Assembly (NCBI GenBank): GCA_905612485.1
Contig: CAJQSE010000005.1
Coordinates: 24,848 to 88,847, forward strand
DNA from: an uncultured Candidatus Nitrosopumilus sp.
GTDB taxonomy: Archaea > Thermoproteota > Nitrososphaeria > Nitrososphaerales > Nitrosopumilaceae
Direction: 5' to 3'
Length of the DNA stretch: 64,000 bases
The position numbers and the translations under genes are program-made. Shown here piece by piece: positions 30,138-41,189 of the stretch (its first letter is position 1; each line of letters opens with the position of its first letter). The notes below the pieces were generated by a model. That model made no database searches. It had not been told where the DNA came from and saw nothing but the letters and a program-made list of their open reading frames with translations.

Positions 30138-32279
30138 CTATTTTATGACTTGAGGTATAGGATCTTCTCTCTTTCGAGGCTTTACCTTATCCACAGCATC
30201 AATTAGATCTTGTTGAGTGATCTTAATCTCCTTGACATTCTTTAACTTACCAGAAACATATCTCCTCAAAGCTGCAATAGCTGCTCTGTTTGCGACTGCT
30301 GCAATTTCAGCACCACTAAAGTTATCAGTTAACTTTACAATTTCTGAGATTTTTGCATCACTTGCAAGAGGCTTACTTTTTGTATGGATCTCAAAGATAT
30401 GCTGTCTTCCTTTCTCATCAGGATTTGGAACTTTGATGATTCTATCAAATCTACCTGGTCTGAGAAATGCTTCATCAACAATATCTAATCGATTTGTTGC
30501 AGCAATTATTAACACATTGTTTAGCTCTTCTAGTCCATCAATTTCTGTTAGGATTTGAGACACTACATTTTCTGTAACATGTGAATTAGAACCTCCGCTT
30601 CCTCTTCTTGGAACAAGTGCATCAACTTCATCTAAGAAAATGATACATGGAGCAGCTTGTCGTGCTTTTCTGAATATTTCTCTGATTCCTTTTTCAGATT
30701 CTCCTACCCATTTTGAGAGTAGTTCAGGACCTTTGATACTGATAAAATTAGAATCTGTCATTTTGGCAAGAGCCTTTGCTATCAGTGTCTTTCCAGTTCC
30801 TGGAGGACCATCAAGTAAAATTCCCTTGGGAGATTCTACATTAACATAATCATATGCATCCTTGTATTTGATTGGCCATTCAACAGCTTCTTTGAGTTCT
30901 TCTTTTAGATTTTCTAAACCACCAACATCATCCCAACTTACATTTGGAACTTGAACTTGAACTTCTCTGAGTGCACTAGGACTTACTTCTTTTAGTGCAT
31001 CTCTAAAGTCATCACTGGTGATTTGGATCTTTTCAAGTATCTCTGATGAAATTTTTTCTTCATCATAATCAATCTCAGGAAGAATTCTACGAAGGGATTT
31101 CATTGCTGCTTCTTTAGATAATATTTCTAAATCAGCTCCCACAAATCCATGTGTAGTTTTTGAGATTTGTTTTAGATCTACTTTTTCATCAATTGGCATA
31201 CCACGTGTATGAATTGAAAGAATATCGAATCTTCCTTCATCATCAGGAATTCCAATTTCAATTTCTCTGTCAAATCTTCCTGGTCTTCTAAGTGCAGGAT
31301 CTATTGAATCTGGTCTATTTGTTGCAGCAATTACTACAACATTACCTCTAGACTTCATACCATCCATCAATGTTAATAGTTGAGAAACTATTCTTTTCTC
31401 AAGTTCTCCTGATACTTCATCTCTTTTTGGAGCAATGGAATCTATTTCATCAATGAATACAATGCTAGGGGCGTTCTCTTCGGCTTGTGTAAAAATTTCT
31501 CTAATTCTTTCTTCACTTTCACCATAATGTTTACCCATTATTTCAGGACCACTTATAGAGATAAAATGAGCATTAGTTTCTCCAGCTACTGCTTTTGCAA
31601 GTAATGTCTTACCAGTTCCTGGTGGACCATAAAGTAAAACACCTTTTGGAGCTTCCACGCCTATTTTCTCAAATAATTCAGGATGACGCATTGGTAATTC
31701 TACCATTTCACGAATTTTTTGAACTTCGTTTTTTAGACCACCAAGTTCATCATATGTTATTCTTGGAACAGAAACATCAACTACTTTAGTTAATGAACCA
31801 AGTTTGAAAATTGTTTTTTCAGTAACAATTACTGGTTTGGATGGTTTTGTATTTGTTACAACAAATTGAACTCTACTTCCCATTTGTGTATTTAGTGATA
31901 TTGAATCACCATTACTAAACACATGATTAAGATAGTTGTAAATCATATATTCTTGTAATCCATCAGTTGTAATTTTTTCAGTTGGAGACAAAATGATTTG
32001 TTCAGCTTCTACAGCTTCAACGGATTTAATAGAAATTTTATCATCTATTCCTGCTCCAATATTTTGTCTAGTAATACCATCTATTTTGATTATTCCTGCT
32101 CCATATTCTTGAGGTGTTGCAGGCCAAAGTTTAACATATGTTTTTTTGTTGTGTGTTAATTCTAAAATTTGACCAATATTCCAATTTTGATCCTCAATTA
32201 TTTTTGGATCAATTATTGCTCTACCTTTCCCAATATGTTGTTGTGGAATTTCATTAATTTTTAAACTTATTTTTTCCAT
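30138..32279 (-). CDS. CDC48/VCP-type AAA+ ATPase
   Basis: CDC48 N-domain plus two AAA modules ([32 protein letters not shown]). Confidence 0.97.
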   Translation of the reverse strand: MEKISLKINEIPQQHIGKGRAIIDPKIIEDQNWNIGQILELTHNKKTYVKLWPATPQEYGAGIIKIDGITRQNIGAGIDDKISIKSVEAVEAEQIILSPTEKITTDGLQEYMIYNYLNHVFSNGDSISLNTQMGSRVQFVVTNTKPSKPVIVTEKTIFKLGSLTKVVDVSVPRITYDELGGLKNEVQKIREMVELPMRHPELFEKIGVEAPKGVLLYGPPGTGKTLLAKAVAGETNAHFISISGPEIMGKHYGESEERIREIFTQAEENAPSIVFIDEIDSIAPKRDEVSGELEKRIVSQLLTLMDGMKSRGNVVVIAATNRPDSIDPALRRPGRFDREIEIGIPDDEGRFDILSIHTRGMPIDEKVDLKQISKTTHGFVGADLEILSKEAAMKSLRRILPEIDYDEEKISSEILEKIQITSDDFRDALKEVSPSALREVQVQVPNVSWDDVGGLENLKEELKEAVEWPIKYKDAYDYVNVESPKGILLDGPPGTGKTLIAKALAKMTDSNFISIKGPELLSKWVGESEKGIREIFRKARQAAPCIIFLDEVDALVPRRGSGGSNSHVTENVVSQILTEIDGLEELNNVLIIAATNRLDIVDEAFLRPGRFDRIIKVPNPDEKGRQHIFEIHTKSKPLASDAKISEIVKLTDNFSGAEIAAVANRAAIAALRRYVSGKLKNVKEIKITQQDLIDAVDKVKPRKREDPIPQVIK

Positions 32280-32305
32280 ATTATTACCTCAAAAAAATGA
32301 GGGGG

Positions 32306-32800
32306 TTATTCAACCTCCACTCTTTTACTAGTTTGTTTTTCTACAACTAATTTGAAAATCAATTGTAAGATTCCATTTTTGTAGGTAGCTTTTGCAGAGT
32401 TTTCGTCAACTTTATGTTGTAGTGGAACTTTACAATGATATTTTTTTTCACCATGTTCTGCAGTAATATCTACAACATTTTTGTCAACTAAAATTTTGAC
32501 ATCAGTTTTTTCAACTCCTGGCATTTCAGCTATGAGTTTTACTACTTTCTCTTTTTCATCTACAATTGTATCAACAATTGCTTCTCTAGTATCAGAAATA
32601 TGAGGACAGTCTGATTTTATGTTTCCATATTCCTGTACAGAAGGTTTTCCATCTGAACCAACAGTCATTGTATAACCGTAAAAAAGTGGACCAGAATTGG
32701 AATTACCTTTATCTTCTTCAAAAGTATCATTTACGTCAAAAAATGAAGTTGTCATACTTTTGAAAATTCTATCAATTTCGGTATCAAAGAAACTTGTCAT
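32306..32800 (-). CDS. Hsp20/alpha-crystallin small heat-shock protein
   Basis: Alpha-crystallin domain VVKLIAEMPGVEKTDVKI...YKNGILQLIFK. Confidence 0.85.
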   Translation of the reverse strand: MTSFFDTEIDRIFKSMTTSFFDVNDTFEEDKGNSNSGPLFYGYTMTVGSDGKPSVQEYGNIKSDCPHISDTREAIVDTIVDEKEKVVKLIAEMPGVEKTDVKILVDKNVVDITAEHGEKKYHCKVPLQHKVDENSAKATYKNGILQLIFKLVVEKQTSKRVEVE

Positions 32801-32814
32801 ATTAATCTACAATA

Positions 32815-32830
32815 TGTAATATATATTACA
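32815..32830. promoter_or_regulatory. 16-bp perfect palindrome in divergent hsp20 promoter region
   Basis: TGTAATATATATTACA equals its own reverse complement. Confidence 0.5.
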
Positions 32831-32904
32831 TTATATAAATATATTGAATAATAATTTATATTATTACATAATCCTATTATAACTGACATATTATAATAAT
32901 TCTA

Positions 32905-33567
32905 ATGAGATCAAACATGTCTATTCCCGAAGTTGTAAGAGAAATCATAACGAGAAATCGCTCAATTTATGATTGTATGAAAATGGATTTGATCAATTAT
33001 ACTGCATTAGCAGTAAAAATTCAACCAGAAATAGAAAAAATTTTAGGAAATTCTGTTAATCTCAATACTGTGGTAGTTGCAATCAAAAGATATGCAGATT
33101 CATTTGAAATTAAAGAAGAAATGAAAGAAGAACCAGTTTTAAAAAATGCTAGATTAGCTTTAACAGATGGAATCATGGATGTTAAATTTTCTATTAAGGA
33201 TTCAAATGAAATGGATCCTATGTCAATTTTAGATAAATTCTCTAAGGTAACTAATAATTATGAATTTTTTAGATTATCAGATTCATTTAGATTTCTTACA
33301 GAGGATATGGAAGATATTAGACAAATTTTCAATAGTGTTTCAGAAAGAAAAGATATGTTTAGTACCGGTCTTGCAAAAATTAGAATTTCAATACCAAACT
33401 CTCAAAACCAATCAAATGTAGTATCATATGTTGCAGAAGTATTACATGCAAATGGAGTAGAATTAGTTAATGCATTTTTCAGTCAAGATAATATTACAAT
33501 AATTCTTAATGAAAAAGATTCATCAAGAGCTTATGAGATTTTACATTCAGATATTATGAGAACATAA
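32905..33567 (+). CDS. ACT-like regulatory domain protein
   Basis: C-terminal ISIPNSQNQSNVVSYVAEVLHANGVELVNAFFSQDNITIILNEKD. Confidence 0.55.
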   Translation: MRSNMSIPEVVREIITRNRSIYDCMKMDLINYTALAVKIQPEIEKILGNSVNLNTVVVAIKRYADSFEIKEEMKEEPVLKNARLALTDGIMDVKFSIKDSNEMDPMSILDKFSKVTNNYEFFRLSDSFRFLTEDMEDIRQIFNSVSERKDMFSTGLAKIRISIPNSQNQSNVVSYVAEVLHANGVELVNAFFSQDNITIILNEKDSSRAYEILHSDIMRT

Positions 33568-33631
33568 ATTAGTAGTTTTTTTAAAATTATACTTATAGCA
33601 TATATTCAGTCAATAAATGGATTAGATATAA

Positions 33632-34990
33632 TTGGTCAAAAGTAAGAAAAAAATTGTAATTTTAGGTAGTGGTTTTGCAGCTGTAGAATGTGCTAGACAA
33701 TTAGAATCAGAATTTGGAAAAGATCCTGGAATTGAATTAGTAATGATTGGAGAGGATAATTTTCTATTATTTACTCCAATGTTACCGCAAGTAGCCTCAG
33801 GCATGATTGAAACTAGGCATATAGTATTCCCAATTCGAACAATTTGTAAAAAAACAAAATTCTATGAGGGAAGAATCAAAAATGTGGATCCATATGGAAA
33901 ATTAGTAACAATATGGGGAACTAGAGATAAAAGAAGTATTTCAATTCATTATGATTTTTTAGTAATTGCACTTGGTAGTGAAACCAATTTTTTTGGTATG
34001 GCTGATGTTGAAAAAAATGCTTACACAATGAAAACACTCAACGATGCTGTAATGTTAAGAAATAGAGTAATTGATATGCTTGAACAAGCAGAAAATGAAA
34101 CAAATCCAATCCTTAGAAAAAGTTTTTTGAATTTTGTTGTAGTTGGTGGTGGTTTTGCAGGAATAGAAACTGCAGGGGAATTAATGGATTTACTTTTAGA
34201 TGCACGAAAATATTATCCTACTATCCACAAAGAGGATCTTAAAGTAATTGTATTAGAAGCGATGGGGGAAATTTTACCTGGATTTAATAAAAAATTAGCA
34301 GACTTTGCAAAAAAGAAATTAATAGAAAGAGGAATTGATATTCAATTAAAAAAAGCTGTTACAAGTTTTGATGGGAATGAAGTAACAATAAAAACATTAG
34401 ATGAAACCCCAAAAGATTCTATTGATCAATCTGAAGTTAAATCAATTATTACAAAAACTTTGATTTGGACTGCAGGAGTTACTCCAGTTAATACAATTAA
34501 AAGATCAATGTTCAAAACTGAAAAAGGAAAAATAATAATTAATAATTTTCTTGAAGTTCCTAAATTTCCAGGTGTATTTGCAATAGGTGATTGTGCTTTA
34601 TTTATAGATCCAATAACAAATAGACCATTTCCTCCAACTGCACAAATTGCAGAATCCCAAGCAAAAATGGCTGCAAAAAATTTAATTTCTTTAATTCAAA
34701 ATTCTGAACAAGAAAAATTTGTTTACCATTCTAAAGGACAAATGGCAATTATTGGAAAAAGATCTGGAATTGCAACATTTTTGGGAGTAAATATTTCAGG
34801 GTTTGTAGCTTGGTTAATTTGGAGAAATGTGTATCTATCAAAAATTCCAACATTTGATAAAAAAACACGTGTATTTCTTGATTGGGTAATAGATTTATTC
34901 TTTGATAGGGATATTTCCCGATTAAAATTAATGAAACGTGAGGCTGAATTAGAATACAAGTTACTTGATGAAGTAGATGATGTTTGGTAA
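33632..34990 (+). CDS. NADH dehydrogenase-like FAD oxidoreductase (NDH-2 type)
   Basis: VILGSGFAAVECARQLE, VVGGGFAGIETAGEL, FAIGDCAL; non-ATG start. Confidence 0.85.
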   Translation: MVKSKKKIVILGSGFAAVECARQLESEFGKDPGIELVMIGEDNFLLFTPMLPQVASGMIETRHIVFPIRTICKKTKFYEGRIKNVDPYGKLVTIWGTRDKRSISIHYDFLVIALGSETNFFGMADVEKNAYTMKTLNDAVMLRNRVIDMLEQAENETNPILRKSFLNFVVVGGGFAGIETAGELMDLLLDARKYYPTIHKEDLKVIVLEAMGEILPGFNKKLADFAKKKLIERGIDIQLKKAVTSFDGNEVTIKTLDETPKDSIDQSEVKSIITKTLIWTAGVTPVNTIKRSMFKTEKGKIIINNFLEVPKFPGVFAIGDCALFIDPITNRPFPPTAQIAESQAKMAAKNLISLIQNSEQEKFVYHSKGQMAIIGKRSGIATFLGVNISGFVAWLIWRNVYLSKIPTFDKKTRVFLDWVIDLFFDRDISRLKLMKREAELEYKLLDEVDDVW

Positions 34991-34998
34991 TTATAATT

Positions 34999-36510
34999 TT
35001 AAAATTTCTTTCTAATTCCAACAATCACTACAGCTGGAACTCCCAGATACATTCCAATGTTTAACATAATTACAGATAATCCCATACTCAAAACTTCTGA
35101 TTCAGATTCAGTATTTTCCATTAGTGATAGTGATGAAATCATTGGAGTGATTGCAAGCTTGACTGCTTCCTTGAATAGTGGGTTTTCACGCTCATAATCT
35201 GCTATAATTGGTGAGAAAGAATAGTAAATGTCATTGAATGTTCCCATGAAGGCAGTTCCAGATTCTGTTTGTAACAATTGATTATCTCTTAGTTCCCTGA
35301 GTTGTTGAACTTGTGGGGCTAATTCACTACCGTATGTTGCAGTAGCAATTAGACAACCACCACCTTCTTCTTCAGTTAATTTTATTATAGTAGAATCTTG
35401 TGATGGAATTGTAAATGAATTAAGTGATTCATTAAATTTTGAAATTTCATCATTAAAATTATCTACAGTATTACTATATGCAAATGTGTATAATTTATCA
35501 TTTGTAAGTATCATTGCCTCTATAAATTTAATTTTTAATGAAACATTATCAACTTCAAAAGAACCAATTGCTTCTGTTTGATAAACATTAGATTTAATTT
35601 TTTGTTGGGAAAGTATTTCTAATTGATTTTGATAAACTGCTTGTTCTAAAATATTATTTTTTGCAGTTATTAGATCATCTATAGTTTTTCCTTTTACATC
35701 TTTAATTGTTAATGAAATGTAAGGATTTATTCCATCAACTTTTGGACCAACTGCTACCACGTCAGGTGAATCTTCAGTAGTTTTTTCTGGTTGTTGTAAT
35801 AACCATCCTACTGGGGCACTAAATTTTACATCAAGTTGTTGATTTTCAAAAGTTGTATAACCAGATTCTGTACCTGTAACTGTTGATCCGCTACGTTTAG
35901 GTTCTGATAATTCTAAAATATCTGAAATTTCAAAACGATCAACTACTGTAGTTGTAATGATTTTAACTTGTTCAGGATTAATTGGTCTGTCATTAGTACC
36001 AGTTTGAACTGCAGCTATTTTATCAAGTGTTTCAAAACTAGATTCAGTTACAATTCTTCCAAATACAGTATATTCACCATCAAGAAAAGTTGAATCTTGA
36101 TGAACTATAAAAAATTGTGAGCCTGCACTGTTAGGATCAGATGATCTTGCCATTGAAACAATACCTCGATCATGTTGAATATTATTGAATTCTGCTTCGA
36201 TTCTATCAGAAATTGCTGCATCCCCACCTTGACCCCATGTATTTGGATCTCCATCAATTGTATTTGGATCTCCAGATTGGATCATAAATCCTGGAATTAT
36301 TCTATGAAATAATACTCCATCATAGTATCCTGTTTGAGATAATAAAAGAAAATTTTCAATATGTTTTGGTGCATCTAAATGAAAAAATTCTATTACAATA
36401 TCTCCTTGATTTGTTTCTAAAACTACTAAAGGATCAGAATATTGTGCAAATGCATAGTTTGTAAAACTAATTAAAATTAAAGAAGTCAATATTAAAAGAA
36501 ATTTATTCAA
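34999..36510 (-). CDS. Secreted cyclophilin-type peptidyl-prolyl isomerase with C-terminal CFI-box-like domain
   Basis: Signal peptide; LFHRIIPGFMIQSGDP, SAGSQFFIVH; C-terminal GGGCLIATATYGSELAPQVQQLRELRD and TM segment. Confidence 0.85.
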   Translation of the reverse strand: MNKFLLILTSLILISFTNYAFAQYSDPLVVLETNQGDIVIEFFHLDAPKHIENFLLLSQTGYYDGVLFHRIIPGFMIQSGDPNTIDGDPNTWGQGGDAAISDRIEAEFNNIQHDRGIVSMARSSDPNSAGSQFFIVHQDSTFLDGEYTVFGRIVTESSFETLDKIAAVQTGTNDRPINPEQVKIITTTVVDRFEISDILELSEPKRSGSTVTGTESGYTTFENQQLDVKFSAPVGWLLQQPEKTTEDSPDVVAVGPKVDGINPYISLTIKDVKGKTIDDLITAKNNILEQAVYQNQLEILSQQKIKSNVYQTEAIGSFEVDNVSLKIKFIEAMILTNDKLYTFAYSNTVDNFNDEISKFNESLNSFTIPSQDSTIIKLTEEEGGGCLIATATYGSELAPQVQQLRELRDNQLLQTESGTAFMGTFNDIYYSFSPIIADYERENPLFKEAVKLAITPMISSLSLMENTESESEVLSMGLSVIMLNIGMYLGVPAVVIVGIRKKF

Positions 36511-36583
36511 TATTTGTAAAAAAAATATCTCACTTAAAAGGCAATTGTATTAGTTTTTAACAAAGTCATACAAATCTTCCGTT

Positions 36584-37075
36584 ATGTATCCTGATGAGAA
36601 AATTCAGGCACATTTAGTTTCTGTATGGAGAGAATCTAAAAAATTCTTCTCAGTTGGAGGAAGAGAAGGAATGTTGGTTTTAACTGATAAGCATTTAACA
36701 TTTGTTCATAAAACAGAATCAAAAATAAATTGGTGGAAAAACATTACACAAAGACAAGTAATTAATTTGTTAAGATCAAAAAATACAATGATTCATCATG
36801 ATGGTTATGGTGAAAAAGATCTTTCAAATGATTTAGAAAATAGTAAAAATATTGAATTAACATTTAATGATATTGATAAAATTAGTTTTAAAGAAGAAAT
36901 ATGGGGTAGTGCTTTACATTTAGAATATGAAAAAGATGGTAAAAAAGAAAATTTTCAATATGCAATAGCTCAAGATTGGGTAAAATATCCTATGAAAGAG
37001 CCTACAAAATACTTGAAAGTGGATTGGGAACCATTTATCCAATATATTAAAGAAAGGCAAAATTTTACTAAATAA
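36584..37075 (+). CDS. Conserved hypothetical protein
   Basis: 163-aa ORF, plausible composition. Confidence 0.6.
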   Translation: MYPDEKIQAHLVSVWRESKKFFSVGGREGMLVLTDKHLTFVHKTESKINWWKNITQRQVINLLRSKNTMIHHDGYGEKDLSNDLENSKNIELTFNDIDKISFKEEIWGSALHLEYEKDGKKENFQYAIAQDWVKYPMKEPTKYLKVDWEPFIQYIKERQNFTK

Positions 37076-37077
37076 AA

Positions 37078-37794
37078 TTGGGAAAAGTTTTTGCTGTTGG
37101 TGTTGGTCCAGGATCACCAAAATATGTAACAGAAATTGTAAAGGAAATTGTTCAAAATTGTGATATTGTGATTGGTTACAAATACACTCTAAAAACAATA
37201 GAGAGTCTTATTGAAGGAAAAGAAATCTATGAGATAACAATGAATAATCAAGAGAAATCCTATCAAAAAATACTTCCTGAACTTGGTGATAGAACATTAG
37301 TAATTCCGTTTACAGGAGATGTAAATTTTTCAGAATCTGAAGTTGTTGATAGATTAATAGAGATTTTTGGAGAAGTTGAAATTGTTCCTGGAATAAGTTC
37401 AATTCAAGTTGCCGCATCAAAGGCCAAAATTCCCTTAGATAAATCTAAAGTGATTACAATGCATGTAACAACCCCAATTGAAGATAAAAAATTAGAATTA
37501 CAAAAAGCATTGATAGATGGTTTTAGTGTTGTATTAGTTCCAAGACCTTGGCCAAAACAACCAGACAAACATTTTATGCCATCAGAAATTGCAATTTATC
37601 TTCGAGAAAATGGTTTTAATACTGTTAAAATGAAAGTTCATATTTTTGAAGCAATTACAACTGAAAATGAAACTAATTTTGAAGGAACTGTAAAAGAATT
37701 AGAAGGAAAAGAATTTTCTGATTTATCTGTAATGGTATTTAATCAAGCAAGTTTAGACTCTTACATGAATTATAAATGGCAATGGGAAAATTAA
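37078..37794 (+). CDS. Cobalt-precorrin methyltransferase (CbiE-like)
   Basis: VGVGPGSPKYVTE, VPGISSIQVAASKAKIPLD; non-ATG start. Confidence 0.75.
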   Translation: MGKVFAVGVGPGSPKYVTEIVKEIVQNCDIVIGYKYTLKTIESLIEGKEIYEITMNNQEKSYQKILPELGDRTLVIPFTGDVNFSESEVVDRLIEIFGEVEIVPGISSIQVAASKAKIPLDKSKVITMHVTTPIEDKKLELQKALIDGFSVVLVPRPWPKQPDKHFMPSEIAIYLRENGFNTVKMKVHIFEAITTENETNFEGTVKELEGKEFSDLSVMVFNQASLDSYMNYKWQWEN

Positions 37795-37803
37795 TTATTT
37801 AAA

Positions 37804-38340
37804 TTATAATCCAGGCATCTCAATACTTTTATTTTGAATTAATTCAATCATATAAAATTCAATATATCCACCTATCAGAAGAAGTGTTATTACAATTCCA
37901 ATTTCAATAACTATTGGTTTTATAAACTGAGATAGATTTGATTTTGTAATTATTGCTTTAATTAAAATAAAACTCCTAGAAATTGCTAATGAATATGAAA
38001 AAATTTCCATTAATCCAAATGGGGATAAAAATAAAATAGAAAGTGGAGAAATATTAGCTATTTCAGGCATAGAAGTTACAATTGCTGCAAAGGCGTATCC
38101 TGTAGACCATGAAGAAAATAATCCCCAAAAAACACCAAATCCAGGAATAAACATTGGTAATGCAATGGTTGTATTATGTACAAAGATACCAAATGCATCA
38201 ATATCTAAAACTAATTTTTCAAATTCTTTTATGAATAAAGCTGCTTCTTCTTCACTAACAGTAGACATTGAACCAAGTTGAAAAATACCTGTAAAAATCC
38301 CCAAGAATACAAAAAATGTAATAATTCTAATTTTATTCAT
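37804..38340 (-). CDS. SpoIIM-like membrane protein
   Basis: Multi-TM; MFIPGFGVFWGLFSSWSTG and LFLSPFGLMEIFSYSLAISRS. Confidence 0.65.
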   Translation of the reverse strand: MNKIRIITFFVFLGIFTGIFQLGSMSTVSEEEAALFIKEFEKLVLDIDAFGIFVHNTTIALPMFIPGFGVFWGLFSSWSTGYAFAAIVTSMPEIANISPLSILFLSPFGLMEIFSYSLAISRSFILIKAIITKSNLSQFIKPIVIEIGIVITLLLIGGYIEFYMIELIQNKSIEMPGL

Positions 38341-38401
38341 ATTGCCTTGATTTAATGAACAATATTTGAGGGTTAGTTTAGAGCAGATTTAATTAAACCA
38401 A

Positions 38402-39865
38402 ATGATATTTTTTGATATGAAAAAAGAGTTATCCTCTGCATTAAACTATGCATTAAACAAAGGATTTCAAATTCATCCAGATGCATTTAAAATTTTAGAT
38501 GAAATTACAGATGTGAAACAATTAGAGAAAATAATAAAAGAAATTATTAAAGAAAAAACTAAACAGAAATTGTTTCAAATTAATCAAAATGATTTAGAAA
38601 TATATCTTGGAATAAAAGATGATCTTAATCTTCAAAATGAAATGAAGATATTATCAGATCCCACTAGTAAAATCACATCAGGAGAGGGGGTTAAAGGATA
38701 CAATGCCTTGTTTTCTAGTCGTTTTAACAAACTTAAACGAATTGTCTCTGATAGACCAGAATCAAAGATGATAAAATCCATATCAGTTGTTAAAACAACA
38801 AAATTAGAAAATGATGTGTATGTGTGTGGATTGCTTACCACACGAAATACTGAAAGAAACATCACAAAATTAGTTTTAGAAGACCTTTCAGGCTCACTTG
38901 AGGGTATTATTTTTGATGAGGAATTACAAAAAACTGCGGGAACTTTATTAATTGATCAATTTATTATGGCACGAGTAGCTACAGCTAAAAATTCAGGATT
39001 AATGATTAAAGATTTGATTTTGCCTGATATTCCAGATCAAAAAATTAACAAATCAGAAAGTGAAGTATATGCTGTATTTTTATCTGATTTACATATTGGA
39101 AGTAAATATTTCATGGAGGAGGAATTAATTGAATTTGTAACTTGGTTATCTAGTTCTGATCCTGTTGCTAGAAAAGTTCGTTTTGTCTTAATTGGTGGTG
39201 ATATAGTTGATGGTGTTGGAATATATCCAAATCAGAATAAAGAGTTAGTTTGTCAAACAGTTGAAGAACAATTACAAAAAGCAGAAAATTTACTAGATAA
39301 AATTCCAAAAAATATCAAAATTATCATTATGCCTGGAAATCATGACCCAGGAAGAAGAGCCCTGCCTCAACCTGCAATACCACAAAAGTACAATTCAGGT
39401 TTATGGGAAAGAGAAAATATTGAAATGGTTGGAAATCCAGCTCTGGTCTCATTAAATGGAGTTAAGGTATTGATGTTTCATGGTCAAAGTATAGATGATA
39501 TTGTAAAAACTACTCCTGGTCTAAGTTATGATAGACCTACAGATGTTATGAAAAATCTTCTTAGAGCTAGACATCTAAGTCCAGTTTATGGTAGTTCAAC
39601 ACCAATAGCACCAGAAGTAGAAGATCTTTTAGTAATTGAAGATATTCCAGATATTTTTCATGTAGGACATGTACATAAGGCTCAATTAGATATGTACAAG
39701 GGAATTTTATTAGTTAATTCGGGGTCTTGGCAAAAACAAACACCTTTCCAAGCAAGTGTTGGAATGGTTCCAAATCCAGGTCTTGCTATTATTGTAAATC
39801 TAAAAACTTTCCAAGTATTACATGAGAATTATAGTTCAAACTCAAATAATGTCTTGCAAAGTTAA
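38402..39865 (+). CDS. DNA polymerase D small subunit (DP1)
   Basis: LSDLHIGSKYF, GGDIVDGVGIYPNQ, PGNHDPGRRALPQPAIP, GHVHKAQL phosphoesterase motifs. Confidence 0.95.
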   Translation: MIFFDMKKELSSALNYALNKGFQIHPDAFKILDEITDVKQLEKIIKEIIKEKTKQKLFQINQNDLEIYLGIKDDLNLQNEMKILSDPTSKITSGEGVKGYNALFSSRFNKLKRIVSDRPESKMIKSISVVKTTKLENDVYVCGLLTTRNTERNITKLVLEDLSGSLEGIIFDEELQKTAGTLLIDQFIMARVATAKNSGLMIKDLILPDIPDQKINKSESEVYAVFLSDLHIGSKYFMEEELIEFVTWLSSSDPVARKVRFVLIGGDIVDGVGIYPNQNKELVCQTVEEQLQKAENLLDKIPKNIKIIIMPGNHDPGRRALPQPAIPQKYNSGLWERENIEMVGNPALVSLNGVKVLMFHGQSIDDIVKTTPGLSYDRPTDVMKNLLRARHLSPVYGSSTPIAPEVEDLLVIEDIPDIFHVGHVHKAQLDMYKGILLVNSGSWQKQTPFQASVGMVPNPGLAIIVNLKTFQVLHENYSSNSNNVLQS

Positions 39866-41050
39866 TTCATCTTTGAAAGATTTTTTAATCATTTCTGATG
39901 AAACTGTTAGTTTGTATTTTTTAGTTCTTCCATGAATTCCCTGATGAATTAATCTTCCAGAGATAATTCCAGATAATTCAATTTCACTTAACATTTGAGT
40001 AACTCGTCTTTGAGTTAATCCATCTTTTCCAACTACTTTACAGAGATTTTTGTAAGAAGAGTAAATCTCACCAGTAGATGACCCATTAGCCTTCATTATG
40101 GCTAAAAGTACTAATTTTTCATGTAGGGGGTATGATTTTAGAGAGGCTTCTTCTTTATTTTCTTCAATTTTTAGAGAGGCTTCTCTAACATGTTCAATTG
40201 TAACTTTATCAGATTGTTGTCTTTCAGCAAGTTCTCCAGCTACTCGAAGTAAATCAATTGCTCTTCTTGCATCACCATGTTCTCCTCCAGCAAGTGCAGC
40301 ACAGAGATTTAACGCAGGGTCTTCTACAGCGTTTTCAATAAAAGATTCTTTGATTCTTTCTTCTAGAATCTTTTTAATTTGTTCAACATTATAATTAGTA
40401 AATACAATTTCTTCTTCACCTAAACTACTGATTACTCTAGGATCAAGTTTTTCTTTGAATGTTAAGTCGTTTGAAATTCCCACCATAGTTAAAGATCCAA
40501 CCTCTAATTGCTCATTTGCTCTTGTTAATTGATATAGAATATCTTTACCAGTTTTTACAACTAGTTGAGCAAGATAATCAATTTCATCAATTACAAAAAC
40601 TGCATTAAGTTTCTCTGTACTAATTCTATTTAGGAGTCTTTTGAAGACTTCACTAATAGCAAGCCCAGTTGTAGGTAATTCTTTCTCATTTAGGCCTAAT
40701 TGCCTGCCTATACTAACTAATAATCCGTATAATGTTGTCTCGTTTTTAGAATTTGAATATATTAATTTTATTGGAAAATTTGATTTCTCAACTCTTTCTT
40801 GAATTTTTAAAAGAACTTTTTTAACAACTAAAGTTTTACCAGTTCCAGGTTTACCATAGACTAGTAAATTGGAAGGTCTAGATTGTTTTAGAATTGGTAA
40901 TAATGATTGAGTAACTTGTTCTTGTTCAGAATCTCTATGAAAAATAATATTTGGAATATATGTAAAATGAAGAATTTCCCTATTTTTAATAATAGATTTT
41001 CCAGATTCTGCTGCATCAAGCATTCTATCAATAGGGTCAGACATACTCAC
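39842..41050 (-). CDS. Orc1/Cdc6 replication initiator
   Basis: YGKPGTGKTLVVKKVL, VFVIDEIDYLA, GEHGDARRAIDLLRVAGELAE, C-terminal wHTH. Confidence 0.96.
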   Translation of the reverse strand: MSMSDPIDRMLDAAESGKSIIKNREILHFTYIPNIIFHRDSEQEQVTQSLLPILKQSRPSNLLVYGKPGTGKTLVVKKVLLKIQERVEKSNFPIKLIYSNSKNETTLYGLLVSIGRQLGLNEKELPTTGLAISEVFKRLLNRISTEKLNAVFVIDEIDYLAQLVVKTGKDILYQLTRANEQLEVGSLTMVGISNDLTFKEKLDPRVISSLGEEEIVFTNYNVEQIKKILEERIKESFIENAVEDPALNLCAALAGGEHGDARRAIDLLRVAGELAERQQSDKVTIEHVREASLKIEENKEEASLKSYPLHEKLVLLAIMKANGSSTGEIYSSYKNLCKVVGKDGLTQRRVTQMLSEIELSGIISGRLIHQGIHGRTKKYKLTVSSEMIKKSFKDELTLQDII

Positions 41051-41189
41051 ACACCTTCATTTCTTCTCTGTTCCATCTTACTCATTTCCTAATAAAGAGA
41101 GTATAGAATATAATAGTAATTCTAGTTTAGTTTATGATTAGTTATTTTTAATTAGATTTAGATTTTCTAAAAAAATAAATTAAAAAAAA

